From Cyanobium gracile PCC 6307 (GTDB lineage: Bacteria; Cyanobacteriota; Cyanobacteriia; PCC-6307; Cyanobiaceae), in the NCBI RefSeq assembly GCF_000316515.1, contig NC_019675.1, positions 992,001 through 1,056,000 on the forward strand: a stretch of DNA of 64,000 bases. Direction: 5' to 3'. The number at the start of each line of letters is the position of its first letter. Within the stretch, counting starts at the first letter, position 1. Of the stretch, positions 43,247-51,430 are shown one piece after another. The notes under the pieces are model-generated. The model saw only the letters and a program-made list of their open reading frames with translations, searched no databases and had not been told where the DNA came from. A program made the position numbers and the translations under genes.

Positions 43247-43923
43247 AGGCCAGCCTTCCCCATTGGCGCCATCTGCGGCTGCCCCTGCTGGGGGCCCTGG
43301 CCCTGAACGGGCTTCTTGTTGTGGCGGCCCTGCGTCCGCCCGCCAGGACGGCACCCGCCGTGGCGGCCCCACCACCGGATGACACCCCTGAGCTGCTGCG
43401 GTTCAGCCGCCAGCAGGCGCGGGAGCCGGCCCTGGCGGCCCTGCCCCTCCCCCCGCTCAGCGCCCTGCCGCCGCCCCCGCCGACGGATCTGCCGGCGCAG
43501 CCGCGCCGTAGGGCCGACAGGGGCGCGGACCGGGCACGGCCAGCGGCGGCCACGCCGGCGCCGCCAGGAGCCGGCCAGGAGCGCACCGGCGCCAGGACGG
43601 GCGCGGAGCTGGCGGCGACCACCCGGATGCTCGCCCTTGCCCTGCAGGCCAGAACACTCGAGTCAGCCGAGGCCACCGCCGTTGCGACGCTCTGGGAGCA
43701 GGCGACGCCCACCCGGGAGGCCCCCGCCGGGATGGCCGCCGCTCCGGAGGGAATGGAACTGCGGCGGCTGCCGCTCGCCAAAGCCCGCAGCGCCGGTCTG
43801 GCCTCCAGCGATCCCCTCGCCGTGCTGGCGGGCGGCAAGGTGCTGCTGCTGTGGCCGGACGGGAGCACGTTCTGGCTGCTGGCGGCGGCAAGCGACAGCC
43901 GTACCTCCAGCGCCAGGCCCTGA
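43243..43923 (+). CDS. TonB-like periplasm-spanning protein
   Basis: A 226-residue protein with an N-terminal membrane anchor (LRLPLLGALALNGLLVVAAL), a Pro-rich spacer (ALPPPPPTDLPAQPRR) and a C-terminal region of about 100 residues that I do not recognise; it lacks the classical TonB carboxyl motif with YP. By position after ExbB/ExbD/ExbD it is the probable energy-transmitting partner. No TonB-dependent receptor is in the window. Confidence 0.65.
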   Translation: MKASLPHWRHLRLPLLGALALNGLLVVAALRPPARTAPAVAAPPPDDTPELLRFSRQQAREPALAALPLPPLSALPPPPPTDLPAQPRRRADRGADRARPAAATPAPPGAGQERTGARTGAELAATTRMLALALQARTLESAEATAVATLWEQATPTREAPAGMAAAPEGMELRRLPLAKARSAGLASSDPLAVLAGGKVLLLWPDGSTFWLLAAASDSRTSSARP

Positions 43924-43936
43924 GCGGAGACAGGGC

Positions 43937-45142
43937 TCAGTCGCCGGTGGGCTGCAGCGCCGCCAGCGCCTCGAACAGACGCTCCAGAGCCTCCGCCAGG
44001 GCGGTGGCTTCGAGCATGCCGTAGCTGAGCCGCAGCAGGGCCTGACCGCCGGACGGCGGCAGGCCGAAGCTGTCGCCCGGCAGGGCGGCCACCCCGTGCC
44101 CCAGCACCAGATGGCGCAGCAACGGCTCGCCCCCCAGGCCGCAGGGGAACCGCACCAGACCATAGAAGGCGCCGTCGGGGGGACCCAGCAGCTCCACCGC
44201 CTGGCCGCCGGCGCGGGCCGTCGCCACCGCCTCGAACAGCTGCCGGCGCCGCTCGCCGAGGGCGGCGATGTGGGGCCGGCACCAGGCCGGACCGGCCTCC
44301 AGGGCCGCCAGTGCCCCCCGCTGGCTCACCAGGGGCGGACAGATCAGCACCGTGTCCTGGACCTTGGCCAGCGCCCCCATCAGCTGGCGCGGCACCGCCG
44401 CGTAGCCCACCCGCCAGCCGGCCATGCCGTAGGCCTTCGACAGGGAGAACAGGGACACCGTGTGGGCTCCGCTGCCCGGCAGCCGGCCAGGGCTTCCATG
44501 GGGCACCGTCCCATGGAGGAAATCGGCGTAGGCCTCGTCGCTCACATGCAGCAGCCCATGGCGGTGGCAGAGGCGGTTGATGGCCGCCAGCACCTCCGGC
44601 GGCGTCACCAGGCCGCTGGGGTTGTTGGGGGAGATCGTCACGATGGCCCGGGTGCGGGGGGTGATCGCCGCCGCCAGCCGCTCGGGATCGGGCACCAGCC
44701 CCGCCGCCACCGGCACGGGCACGCCGCCGGCCAGGCGGATCGCCATGGCGTGATTGAAGTAGAAGGGCAGCGGCAGCAGCACCTCGTCGCCCGGGTCACA
44801 GAGCACCTGGGCAATGGCGTGGAAGGCCATGTTGCTGCCGGCGGTCACCAGTAGGTCGCTGCCCTCCAGATCCAGCCCCCGCTCCTCGGTGAGCTCCCGC
44901 CGGACCGCCGCCAGCAGGGCCTCCTCGCCCTGCATCGCCCCGTAGCGGTCGAGCCGCGGGTCAGCCTCCGCCACCGCCCGGCCGACGGCCTGGCGCACCG
45001 CCTCCGGCGGCGCCCAGCTGACCATGCCCTGCGCCAGGGAGAGGGCATCTGGGCGCTGGCGCATCAGGCACCCCACCTGGGCAATCACCGGGTCGGCCAC
45101 CGCCGCCATCCGCCCCGCGGCTCCAGGGGCTGTCCTTTCCAT
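43937..45142 (-). CDS. Class I/II aminotransferase
   Basis: A 401-residue fold-type I PLP aminotransferase. It has SLAQGMVSWAPPEA near the start, YGAMQGEEALLAAVRRELT, TISPNNPSGLVTPPEVL, DEAYADFLHG and the PLP lysine in SLFSLSKAYGMAGWRVGYAA. Similar to aspartate/aromatic or methionine aminotransferase-like enzymes; the amino acid is not clear. It starts one base after the histidine kinase stop and is the last gene of the phosphate-regulator run. Confidence 0.88.
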   Translation of the reverse strand: MERTAPGAAGRMAAVADPVIAQVGCLMRQRPDALSLAQGMVSWAPPEAVRQAVGRAVAEADPRLDRYGAMQGEEALLAAVRRELTEERGLDLEGSDLLVTAGSNMAFHAIAQVLCDPGDEVLLPLPFYFNHAMAIRLAGGVPVPVAAGLVPDPERLAAAITPRTRAIVTISPNNPSGLVTPPEVLAAINRLCHRHGLLHVSDEAYADFLHGTVPHGSPGRLPGSGAHTVSLFSLSKAYGMAGWRVGYAAVPRQLMGALAKVQDTVLICPPLVSQRGALAALEAGPAWCRPHIAALGERRRQLFEAVATARAGGQAVELLGPPDGAFYGLVRFPCGLGGEPLLRHLVLGHGVAALPGDSFGLPPSGGQALLRLSYGMLEATALAEALERLFEALAALQPTGD

Positions 45143-45143
45143 C

Positions 45144-46244
45144 TCAGGCCACCGCGGGGAGCAGCAGTTCCATCACCGCCCCGCCCCGGGGATGGTTGGA
45201 CGCCTGGATGCGGCCGCCATGGGTGAGCGCGATCTGCTGGACGATCGCCAGACCCAGTCCGCTGCCGCCCCGGTCGCTGCGTACCCGGGAGGGATCACCG
45301 CGGTAGAAGCGCTCGAACATGTGCTCGAGGTCGTCCTCGCTGAGGCCAGGGCCCTCGTCGCGCACCGTCAGCAGGCACCAGCCCGCCGTCGCTTCGATCT
45401 CCACCCACACGGTGCCCTCCTCCGGGCTGTAGCGCAGGGCATTGTCCAGCAGGTTGAGCACGGCCCGGTGCAGCCGCGAGCCATCCCCCAGCACCGCCAG
45501 ATCCCCCGCGGCGGTGAGCTCCAGGCGGATGGAACGCCGCTCGGCCAGGGGCCGCAGGCCAAGCCAGACCTGCTGCACCAGCTGGGGCAGCTCCACGCGG
45601 CTGCGCCTGCGCAGCCCCTCGGGCAGGGTGTTCTCCAGCCGGGAGAGCTCCATCAGATCGCCCACGAGCCGCTGCAGCCGCAGCAGCTCCCGCTGCAGCC
45701 GTTCCACCAGCACCACATTGGCGTCGTTGACGTGGGCGGCCAGGCTGTCACCCACCAGCAGCAGGGCCGTGAGGGGCGTCTTGAGCTCGTGGGCCACATC
45801 GCTCACCCAGCGCTCCTGCTGCTCCAGCTGGGCTTCGAGCGAACGACGACTCTGGAGCAGCAGGGCCACCCAGCCGTCGTCGCCGGGCAGGACGAACACG
45901 GCCAGCTGCTGCTCGCCGAGCTCCCAGTCGAGGCGCTGGGGACGCTCCCGCCGGCGAGCGTTGCGGACCACCTCCAGCAGCTCGGGCGAGCGGCAGACCC
46001 GATCGAGGGGTTCCTGACGCCGCAGTCCCGCTCCGGGGGCCTCCAGCAGCCGTTCAGCCCGCTGGTTGATCAGCTGGATGCGATCGCCGCTGTCGAGGAT
46101 CAGCCAGCCATCGGGGGCCTCCCCGATCCAGCGCAGCAGCTGGCGCTGAGACAGCCCGGAACGGGACAGGCCGGGCCGACCGGTGCGGCGCGCCAGCAGC
46201 CAGCCCAGGGCCAGCCCCAGCAGACCCGCCAGCAGAGCCTCCAT
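45144..46244 (-). CDS. phoR: PhoR-type sensor histidine kinase (SphS)
   Basis: A 366-residue kinase. A single N-terminal membrane helix (LLAGLLGLALGWLLARR), a PAS-like domain (APDGWLILDSGDRIQLINQR), the phosphorylated His in VSDVAHELKTPLTALL, and the ATP domain with LLDNALRYSP (N box), VRDEGPGLSED (G1), FERFYRG (F box) and GGSGLGLAIV (G2). The short N-terminus with PAS matches PhoR. Directly abuts its response regulator gene. It senses phosphate limitation, probably through Pst and PhoU. Confidence 0.92.
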   Translation of the reverse strand: MEALLAGLLGLALGWLLARRTGRPGLSRSGLSQRQLLRWIGEAPDGWLILDSGDRIQLINQRAERLLEAPGAGLRRQEPLDRVCRSPELLEVVRNARRRERPQRLDWELGEQQLAVFVLPGDDGWVALLLQSRRSLEAQLEQQERWVSDVAHELKTPLTALLLVGDSLAAHVNDANVVLVERLQRELLRLQRLVGDLMELSRLENTLPEGLRRRSRVELPQLVQQVWLGLRPLAERRSIRLELTAAGDLAVLGDGSRLHRAVLNLLDNALRYSPEEGTVWVEIEATAGWCLLTVRDEGPGLSEDDLEHMFERFYRGDPSRVRSDRGGSGLGLAIVQQIALTHGGRIQASNHPRGGAVMELLLPAVA

Positions 46245-46937
46245 TCAGCCGAAGCGGTAGCCGAAGCCCCGGACGGTGATCAGGTGCTCCGGAGCCGAGG
46301 GGTTGGCCTCCAGCTTCTCCCGCAGCCAGCGGATGTGGACGTCGACGGTCTTGCTGTCGCCGAAGTAGTCGTAGCCCCAGACCCGCTCCAGCAGCTTGTC
46401 GCGGCTCCAGACGCGGCGGGGGTTCTGCATGAACAGCTCCAGCAGCCGGTACTCCTTCGGCGAAAGGTTGACCTCCAGGCCATCGCGGGTGACGCGGCAC
46501 TCCTCGGGGTACAGGCTGAGATTGGCGTGCTGGAGCACCTTGGCGGCCACCTCCACGGAGCGACTGCGGCGCATCAGGGCCCGGCAGCGGGCCACCAGTT
46601 CCCGCAGGCCGAAGGGCTTGATCAGATAGTCGTCGGCCCCCACCTCCAGGCCCAGCACCCGGTCGGTTTCGCTGTCGCGGGCACTGACCACCAGGATGGG
46701 GGTCTGGTTGCCGGCGGAACGCAGTTGCCGGCAGAGATCGAGGCCCCCCAGGCCGGGCAGCATCAGATCGAGCACCACCAGGGAGAATTCCTCTCCCGGA
46801 GGGCATTCCTGCAGGGTGCGCAGGGCCTCTGTGCCGTTGCCGCAGGCGGTGACGGAAAAACCCTCCAGCACCAGCACGTCGCGGATGGTCTCGCGGATCG
46901 TGTCGTCGTCCTCGACGACCAGGAGGGGGGGATGCAT
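46245..46937 (-). CDS. phoB: PhoB-type response regulator (SphR)
   Basis: A 230-residue OmpR/PhoB regulator. The receiver has VVEDDDTIRETI, the phospho-Asp in VVLDLMLPG, the switch Ser in LVVSARDSE and Lys in YLIKPFG. The winged helix has VNLSPKEYRLLELFMQNPRR and KTVDVHIRWLREKLE, ending ITVRGFGYRFG. Phosphorylated form would bind Pho boxes. No gap to phoR. ATG 46937 gives the standard N-terminus. Confidence 0.93.
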   Translation of the reverse strand: MHPPLLVVEDDDTIRETIRDVLVLEGFSVTACGNGTEALRTLQECPPGEEFSLVVLDLMLPGLGGLDLCRQLRSAGNQTPILVVSARDSETDRVLGLEVGADDYLIKPFGLRELVARCRALMRRSRSVEVAAKVLQHANLSLYPEECRVTRDGLEVNLSPKEYRLLELFMQNPRRVWSRDKLLERVWGYDYFGDSKTVDVHIRWLREKLEANPSAPEHLITVRGFGYRFG

Positions 46938-46981
46938 GCCGGCATTATCAGTGTCGGCGGCGGGGAGATCCCAGAACTGTC

Positions 46982-47614
46982 TCAACGGCGTGGCAGATAG
47001 CTGACCACCAGACGCCGCTGGCTGTCGAGCTGCAGCCAGCCCTCGTCGCGGAGGGCGCCGATCACGCGGGTGACGGTGACCCGGGTGGTGGCCAGGGCAC
47101 TGGCCACCTCCTGATGGGTGAGGCGCAGGTTGAGGCGCAGACCCGACTCGCAGGGCTGGCCGTACTCGCTGGCCAGGAGCTCAAGGAAGCCGCGCACCCG
47201 TTCATCGACGCGCTTCAGACCCATCAGGGCCAGCAGGGCCTGGCTCTGATGGATGCGCTGGCCGAGGGCCTCCAGCATGGCCACGGCCAGGGTGCCGTCC
47301 TGGCGGATCTCGCTGCAGCTGAGGCAGAGCAGGTCGGTGTCGGCCAGGGTGGTGGCGGCGTAGGCCTCGACACCATTGAGGGGATCGCCGAAGGGCTCGT
47401 TGGGGCCGGCCAGCCCGAGCAGCATCTCGTCGCCGTGAATGGTGATGGCACTGAGCTTCACCATGCCGCGGACCACGAGCCAGACGTTGTTCTTCAGCAA
47501 GGGGACATGGCTCCCGGCGCTGACATGAACCAGACTGCGTTTCTGGTAGTTCGCTTCGAGAAGTTCGCGGAATCCATCCTTGCTGCCGGATTCACGGGAG
47601 GGCGTGAATACCAT
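46982..47614 (-). CDS. Crp/Fnr-family regulator in the phosphate cluster (PtrA-like)
   Basis: A 210-residue regulator with a cyclic-nucleotide-binding-like domain (GSHVPLLKNNVWLVVRGMVK, EPFGDPLNG) and a Crp-type helix-turn-helix (LRLTHQEVASALATTRVTVT, GALRDEGWLQLDSQRRL). The sensor domain lacks the canonical cAMP-binding Arg-Ser pair, so the ligand may differ. Marine Synechococcus has a Crp-family regulator, PtrA, acting under phosphate stress downstream of PhoB; the position beside phoBR makes this a candidate orthologue. A Pho-box-like repeat is upstream at 47689-47707. It is 44 bases before phoB. Confidence 0.87.
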   Translation of the reverse strand: MVFTPSRESGSKDGFRELLEANYQKRSLVHVSAGSHVPLLKNNVWLVVRGMVKLSAITIHGDEMLLGLAGPNEPFGDPLNGVEAYAATTLADTDLLCLSCSEIRQDGTLAVAMLEALGQRIHQSQALLALMGLKRVDERVRGFLELLASEYGQPCESGLRLNLRLTHQEVASALATTRVTVTRVIGALRDEGWLQLDSQRRLVVSYLPRR

Positions 47615-47688
47615 CGGGGAAAGCGCATCGGATGCAGCGAACTGTATGCAGCGACACCCGAGGGACGGGCAAAGGGCTGTTAGTGCTT

Positions 47689-47707
47689 TGGTTAAGAGCT
47701 CGGTAAG
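47689..47707 (-). promoter_or_regulatory. Pho-box-like direct repeat before the Crp-type gene
   Basis: Read on the minus strand: CTTACCGA, spacer GCT, CTTAACCA. The second unit fits the cyanobacterial Pho box PyTTAAPyPyW at all eight bases and the first at six, with the proper 3-base spacer. It lies 75-93 bases before the gene and overlaps the end of the CHAD gene. Two weaker units (CACTAACA, CTTTGCCC) continue in the same 11-base register. Confidence 0.5.
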
Positions 47708-48651
47708 GCGAGGGCCAGCGGGGGCACTTCAGGGTGGCTGTCGGAACGCCGCTCGAGCCAGAGCGCCATCGAGAGGCTGCGCCGGCGTTCGGGGAGGATC
47801 AGCCCATCGGCTCGCTGCCGCCACTGGTCCCAGCAGCCCAGGGCCCTGCGCCGCAACAGGGCCTCCAGAACCGGCAGGCTCCTGGCCAGTCCGGCCGGCA
47901 ACTGGTCATCGATCGCCCTCTCCAGGACATGGAGATCGTTGAGTTCTCCGAGCAGTTCCTGCAGCTCCCTCAGTTCGGCCACCCACTGCCGGCAGCGTGA
48001 GCCGGTGACGGCCCCGAGATTCTCGAGGCCGTAACGGGCGGTCTTGAGTCGTTTGCGCAGGTCGTGGACCCGCTCCATGTCCCCCTCCTGTTTGAGGATG
48101 AACCAGCCGGGATGCTGGAACAGCCCGGCGATCATCGGGGCCTGCCACTCCAGGGTCCAGGCCAGCAGCGGCAGCTCCCCCAGCCGCGTGAACTCGGGAT
48201 GGCGCAGCCAACCCTGCAGCTGGGACAGCAGCTTCAGGTAGCCGCTGCTCTGGAGGGTGGTGACCACCTGCTCGTAGGCCAGGGCCCGTTCACGCCGCAG
48301 CTGCTTGAAGACGGGCTTGAGAGCCCGTTGTTCCGCCTCGGGAAGCTCGGGCATCAGATCCTTCTCCAGCCGATCCCGGAGCACATCCAGGTCCCGCGCC
48401 ATGCCGAGCCGCCGCACGGTCTTGGCCAGGCGGGGGTCAGCGACGGCCTTGGGCAGCTGCAGGGCGGGGGCGAACTGGTGCAGGCAGGTGCGCAGCCGCC
48501 GCAACGCGACCCGCATCTGATGCAGGGGTTCGGGATCGTTGTCGGCGAGCACGGGCCCCTGCAGTGACGCAAGCTTGTGGGTGAAGCGCCCGATCAGACC
48601 GACCGCAAACGCTCCATTGCTGAACGGGTGATCATCGTGCGGGCTGGCCAT
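47692..48651 (-). CDS. CHAD domain protein, probable polyphosphate-binding
   Basis: A 319-residue CHAD protein. The domain is a helical bundle rich in conserved His, Arg and Lys: EPLHQMRVALRRLRTCLHQF, ARDLDVLRDRLEKDL, DLRKRLKTARYGLENLG and ELQELLGELNDLHVLERAI. CHAD domains bind polyphosphate and localise to polyP granules. There is no attached CYTH phosphatase domain. It starts 17 bases after the pstS stop, so a single transcript links phosphate capture with polyphosphate handling. Confidence 0.92.
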   Translation of the reverse strand: MASPHDDHPFSNGAFAVGLIGRFTHKLASLQGPVLADNDPEPLHQMRVALRRLRTCLHQFAPALQLPKAVADPRLAKTVRRLGMARDLDVLRDRLEKDLMPELPEAEQRALKPVFKQLRRERALAYEQVVTTLQSSGYLKLLSQLQGWLRHPEFTRLGELPLLAWTLEWQAPMIAGLFQHPGWFILKQEGDMERVHDLRKRLKTARYGLENLGAVTGSRCRQWVAELRELQELLGELNDLHVLERAIDDQLPAGLARSLPVLEALLRRRALGCWDQWRQRADGLILPERRRSLSMALWLERRSDSHPEVPPLALALPSS

Positions 48652-48668
48652 GGGACGGGCCGGGGGCC

Positions 48669-49742
48669 TCAGCGGGGTGATTTCGAACGGATCTGCTCGA
48701 AGCTGCGCCGGATCGCCTCATTGATCGAGAGCCCGACGGGCAGATCACCCCCGAAGGAGGTGCCGATCAAGTGGCGATAAAGCTTGGACTCAACTACACG
48801 ATAGGTGTCCGGAGGCAGGGGGATCACACCGGCCCTCTCACTGAAACGCAACCCACCTTGGACCGTGAAGGTGATGAAGCGACGCACCTCGGGCCGATCC
48901 CTGAGATCCTTGTCGTTGATGTAGACGAACAGGGGTCGGGACAGCGGAACGTAGCGCTCCTGCTGCACGTTCTCGATGGTCGGTGGCCAGGTTCCCCTGG
49001 GACCTCTGATGGCGAGCGCCTTCAACTTGGCTGCCTGAGCGCGGTAGTAGGAAAAGCCGAAATAGCCCAGCGCCAGAGGGTTCTTCTCAACACAACTTAC
49101 TAAAACGTTATCATCTTCGCTGGCGGTGTAATCGGTGCGGGAATTACGAGAATCCCCATTGATTGCCTTGTTGAAGTAATCAAACGTTCCTGATTCGGCG
49201 CCCGGGCCGCACAGATTGATCGGCCGATCCGGCCAGGAGGCGTTCACCTGCTTCCAGCGCTTGATGCGTCCCTGCGCCTTGCGGTTCCACAGGGTGGAGA
49301 GCTCGGCCGTGCTGATGCGGCTGGCCCAGCTGTTGCTGGGATGGACCACCACCGAAATGGCATCGAAGGCCAGCGGCAGTTCAATGAACGTGACCCCCTT
49401 GGCGGCGCAGGCCTTCAGCTCCTTGGAGCTGATCGGGCGGGAGGAGTTGCTGATCGGAATCTCGCCGCGGCAGAACCTGCGCATCCCGGCCGAGCTGCCC
49501 GTCTCCTTCAGGGCGATGGACAACGCCGAACCCTGGCGCTTCTGAAAGGCCTTGGCGGCCTCCTCCATGATCGGGAACACCGTGCTGGAGCCCTCGATGC
49601 GCACCACCGGAGCCATCCCGGTCTGGGCCTGGACAGGCACCGGGGCCAGCGATGGCGTCAGCCCGACGCCGAGGAGGGCACCCAGTCCACTGAAGGCCAT
49701 CACGCCCATCGACCGGACTGTCGCAGGCAGCTTCAGGACCAT
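48669..49742 (-). CDS. pstS: Phosphate ABC transporter substrate-binding protein (PstS/SphX)
   Basis: A 357-residue periplasmic phosphate-binding protein. Signal peptide to about residue 41 (MAFSGLGALLGVGLTPSLAP, then VPVQAQTG). Phosphate-site loops are RIEGSSTVFPIMEEA, KETGSSAGMRRFCRGE and GPGAESGTFDYFNKAI. No pstCAB genes are adjacent, as with SphX in other cyanobacteria. Upstream at 49802-49809 the minus strand reads CTTAACCC, one good Pho-box unit, but its neighbours are degenerate. Confidence 0.93.
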   Translation of the reverse strand: MVLKLPATVRSMGVMAFSGLGALLGVGLTPSLAPVPVQAQTGMAPVVRIEGSSTVFPIMEEAAKAFQKRQGSALSIALKETGSSAGMRRFCRGEIPISNSSRPISSKELKACAAKGVTFIELPLAFDAISVVVHPSNSWASRISTAELSTLWNRKAQGRIKRWKQVNASWPDRPINLCGPGAESGTFDYFNKAINGDSRNSRTDYTASEDDNVLVSCVEKNPLALGYFGFSYYRAQAAKLKALAIRGPRGTWPPTIENVQQERYVPLSRPLFVYINDKDLRDRPEVRRFITFTVQGGLRFSERAGVIPLPPDTYRVVESKLYRHLIGTSFGGDLPVGLSINEAIRRSFEQIRSKSPR

Positions 49743-49867
49743 GGTGGAGACCAGCGAAGGGAGGACGCTGCGCCGATCCTGCACCAGCAAGCCAAGGGGT
49801 TGGGTTAAGGACAGATTGTGGCTGCGGCCGCTGAATCCCACCCTGCAGGGGGTGCCTTCCCAGCCCG

Positions 49868-50989
49868 TCAGCCCTGGCCCGTCCAGTCCTGGAACCAGCC
49901 CCGGCGCCACAGCCACCAGGCCTGGAGTGAGGCGATCAGCAGCATCAGCAACATGACGAAGGCGTAACCATGGCGCCACTTCAGCTCGGGCATGAACTCG
50001 AAGTTCATGCCATAGATGCCGACGATGAACGTGAGCGGCGCAAAGATGCTGGTGAGGATGGTGAGGGTCTTCATCACCTGGTTCATCCTGTTGCCCACGC
50101 TGGCGGCATAGGACTGGGTGATGGCATCGCACTGGCCCCGCAGCGACCCGCAGGCTTCGAACAGCTGGTCGACCAGTTCGGCCATGTCCCGGAAGCCCTC
50201 CAGGGCCTCGGTTCCCAGCAATCGCTGCCGTTGACGGAGCAGCAGGCGGATCTGGTGACGCAGGGGCCAGATCAGGGTGCGAATGATGCGCAGGTTGCTC
50301 CTGAATTCGTAGGAGCGGCGCAGGATCAGGGGGCGGGGATTGCGCAGGGAGGATTCCTCCAGCGCATCAAGCCGCTGGGACATCGCCTCCAGCATCGGGA
50401 ACAGATCATCAAGCAGGTCATCGATGACGAAGTGCAGGATGTCGTCCAGGTCCCGGTCGGCCAGGGACCCCGACTTGGACAGCAGCCATTCGGTGAGATC
50501 CGGGAAGGGATCCCCGCCGCAGCCCTCCTCCAGGGTGATCAGCAAGCCAGGCAGCAGCACCAGGCCCACCTGCTCACTGACCAGATGGGCCGGGTCCTTG
50601 GCGAAGCTGAGTCGGTGCAGCACCACCAGCAGCACATCCTCCAATCCGTTCACCTGGGGGCGCTGGGGCACCTCCAGCAGGGGGGCCAGCAGCACCGCCG
50701 GCACCTCGAGGCGATCCAGCAGCTGCTGGATGTAGCGGCGGTCACCCAGCCCCTGCAGGCGCAGCCACAGGGGGGTGCCTTCCTGGCACAGGCTGGCCAG
50801 CCGTTCGATGGCGGGGGCGGGGGTCCGCACCGGCCCGGAATCCAGGAACAGCACAGCATCGGCCCGGGTGGGCCCGAGCCCGCCATGGACGTAGAGATGG
50901 GTGGGCAGGCCCGCCGGACGTTGCTCCAGACGCTGGGAGCTCAGCGCCCCAGGGGTGAGTCGCACGACTGACGTCCCGGTTGTTGCCAT
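49868..50989 (-). CDS. corA: CorA-type Mg2+/Co2+ transporter
   Basis: A 373-residue membrane protein. The large cytoplasmic N-domain (DLDDILHFVIDDLLDDLFPM, RLDALEESSLRNPRPLIL) leads to two C-terminal helices. The first (TILTSIFAPLTFIVGIYGMN) ends with the GMN selectivity motif, followed by FEFMPELKWRHGYA. A pentameric Mg2+ channel. It lies 125 bases upstream of pstS; Mg2+ is the main counter-ion of polyphosphate, so the neighbourhood is sensible. Confidence 0.94.
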   Translation of the reverse strand: MATTGTSVVRLTPGALSSQRLEQRPAGLPTHLYVHGGLGPTRADAVLFLDSGPVRTPAPAIERLASLCQEGTPLWLRLQGLGDRRYIQQLLDRLEVPAVLLAPLLEVPQRPQVNGLEDVLLVVLHRLSFAKDPAHLVSEQVGLVLLPGLLITLEEGCGGDPFPDLTEWLLSKSGSLADRDLDDILHFVIDDLLDDLFPMLEAMSQRLDALEESSLRNPRPLILRRSYEFRSNLRIIRTLIWPLRHQIRLLLRQRQRLLGTEALEGFRDMAELVDQLFEACGSLRGQCDAITQSYAASVGNRMNQVMKTLTILTSIFAPLTFIVGIYGMNFEFMPELKWRHGYAFVMLLMLLIASLQAWWLWRRGWFQDWTGQG

Positions 50990-51185
50990 GATTCAACCGC
51001 AACGGCCGAATGGTGGGAATGGCAGGCGTGGCGAGGGTTTTGGCGCTGGCCCCTGGTCTTTACGGGGTCTTAAGGCTGGCTGGCTAGGTTTAGTCATTGC
51101 TCTTGACGATTCGTTGACCAACCAGCCCTCCACGGGACCATCCAATCCCGAACTCGGCCGGCCGGAACGGGATGTCCAATCTCCC

Positions 51186-51401
51186 ATGGAGGCGCATGGG
51201 AGCTACCGGGGCAGCGACTGGAGCCCGGAGCGGCTGATGTTCCACCAGAACCTGGAGTCCTTCGCCGACCAGGTCGGCTTGATCGTCGGCCTGCAGGCCA
51301 ACGGCAAGATGACCCAGGACGAGGCCTACGCGAAAATCAAGAAGATCTGGAAAGGGCTCAAATTCACCCGCAGTTCCCTCTTCGACGAATCCACGCACTG
51401 A
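51186..51401 (+). CDS. Small conserved cyanobacterial protein
   Basis: A 71-residue protein, SYRGSDWSPERLMFHQNLES then QANGKMTQDEAYAKIKKIWK. It is mostly helical and charged, with no known domain that I can name; proteins of this look are widespread in cyanobacteria. ATG 51186 is chosen; the long frame upstream is high-Gly and poor. A strong hairpin joins its stop to that of the convergent pyruvate kinase. Confidence 0.72.
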   Translation: MEAHGSYRGSDWSPERLMFHQNLESFADQVGLIVGLQANGKMTQDEAYAKIKKIWKGLKFTRSSLFDESTH

Positions 51402-51430
51402 TCCTGCCGTCTGCGCGGTGACGGCGATCA
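51399..51430. terminator. Bidirectional hairpin joining two convergent stop codons
   Basis: TGATC-CT-GCCGTC pairs with GACGGC-GATCA around TGCGCGGT. The left arm contains the stop of the small gene and the right arm the stop of the pyruvate kinase gene. No T run follows on either strand, so it may block convergent transcription or protect 3' ends rather than terminate alone. Confidence 0.45.
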
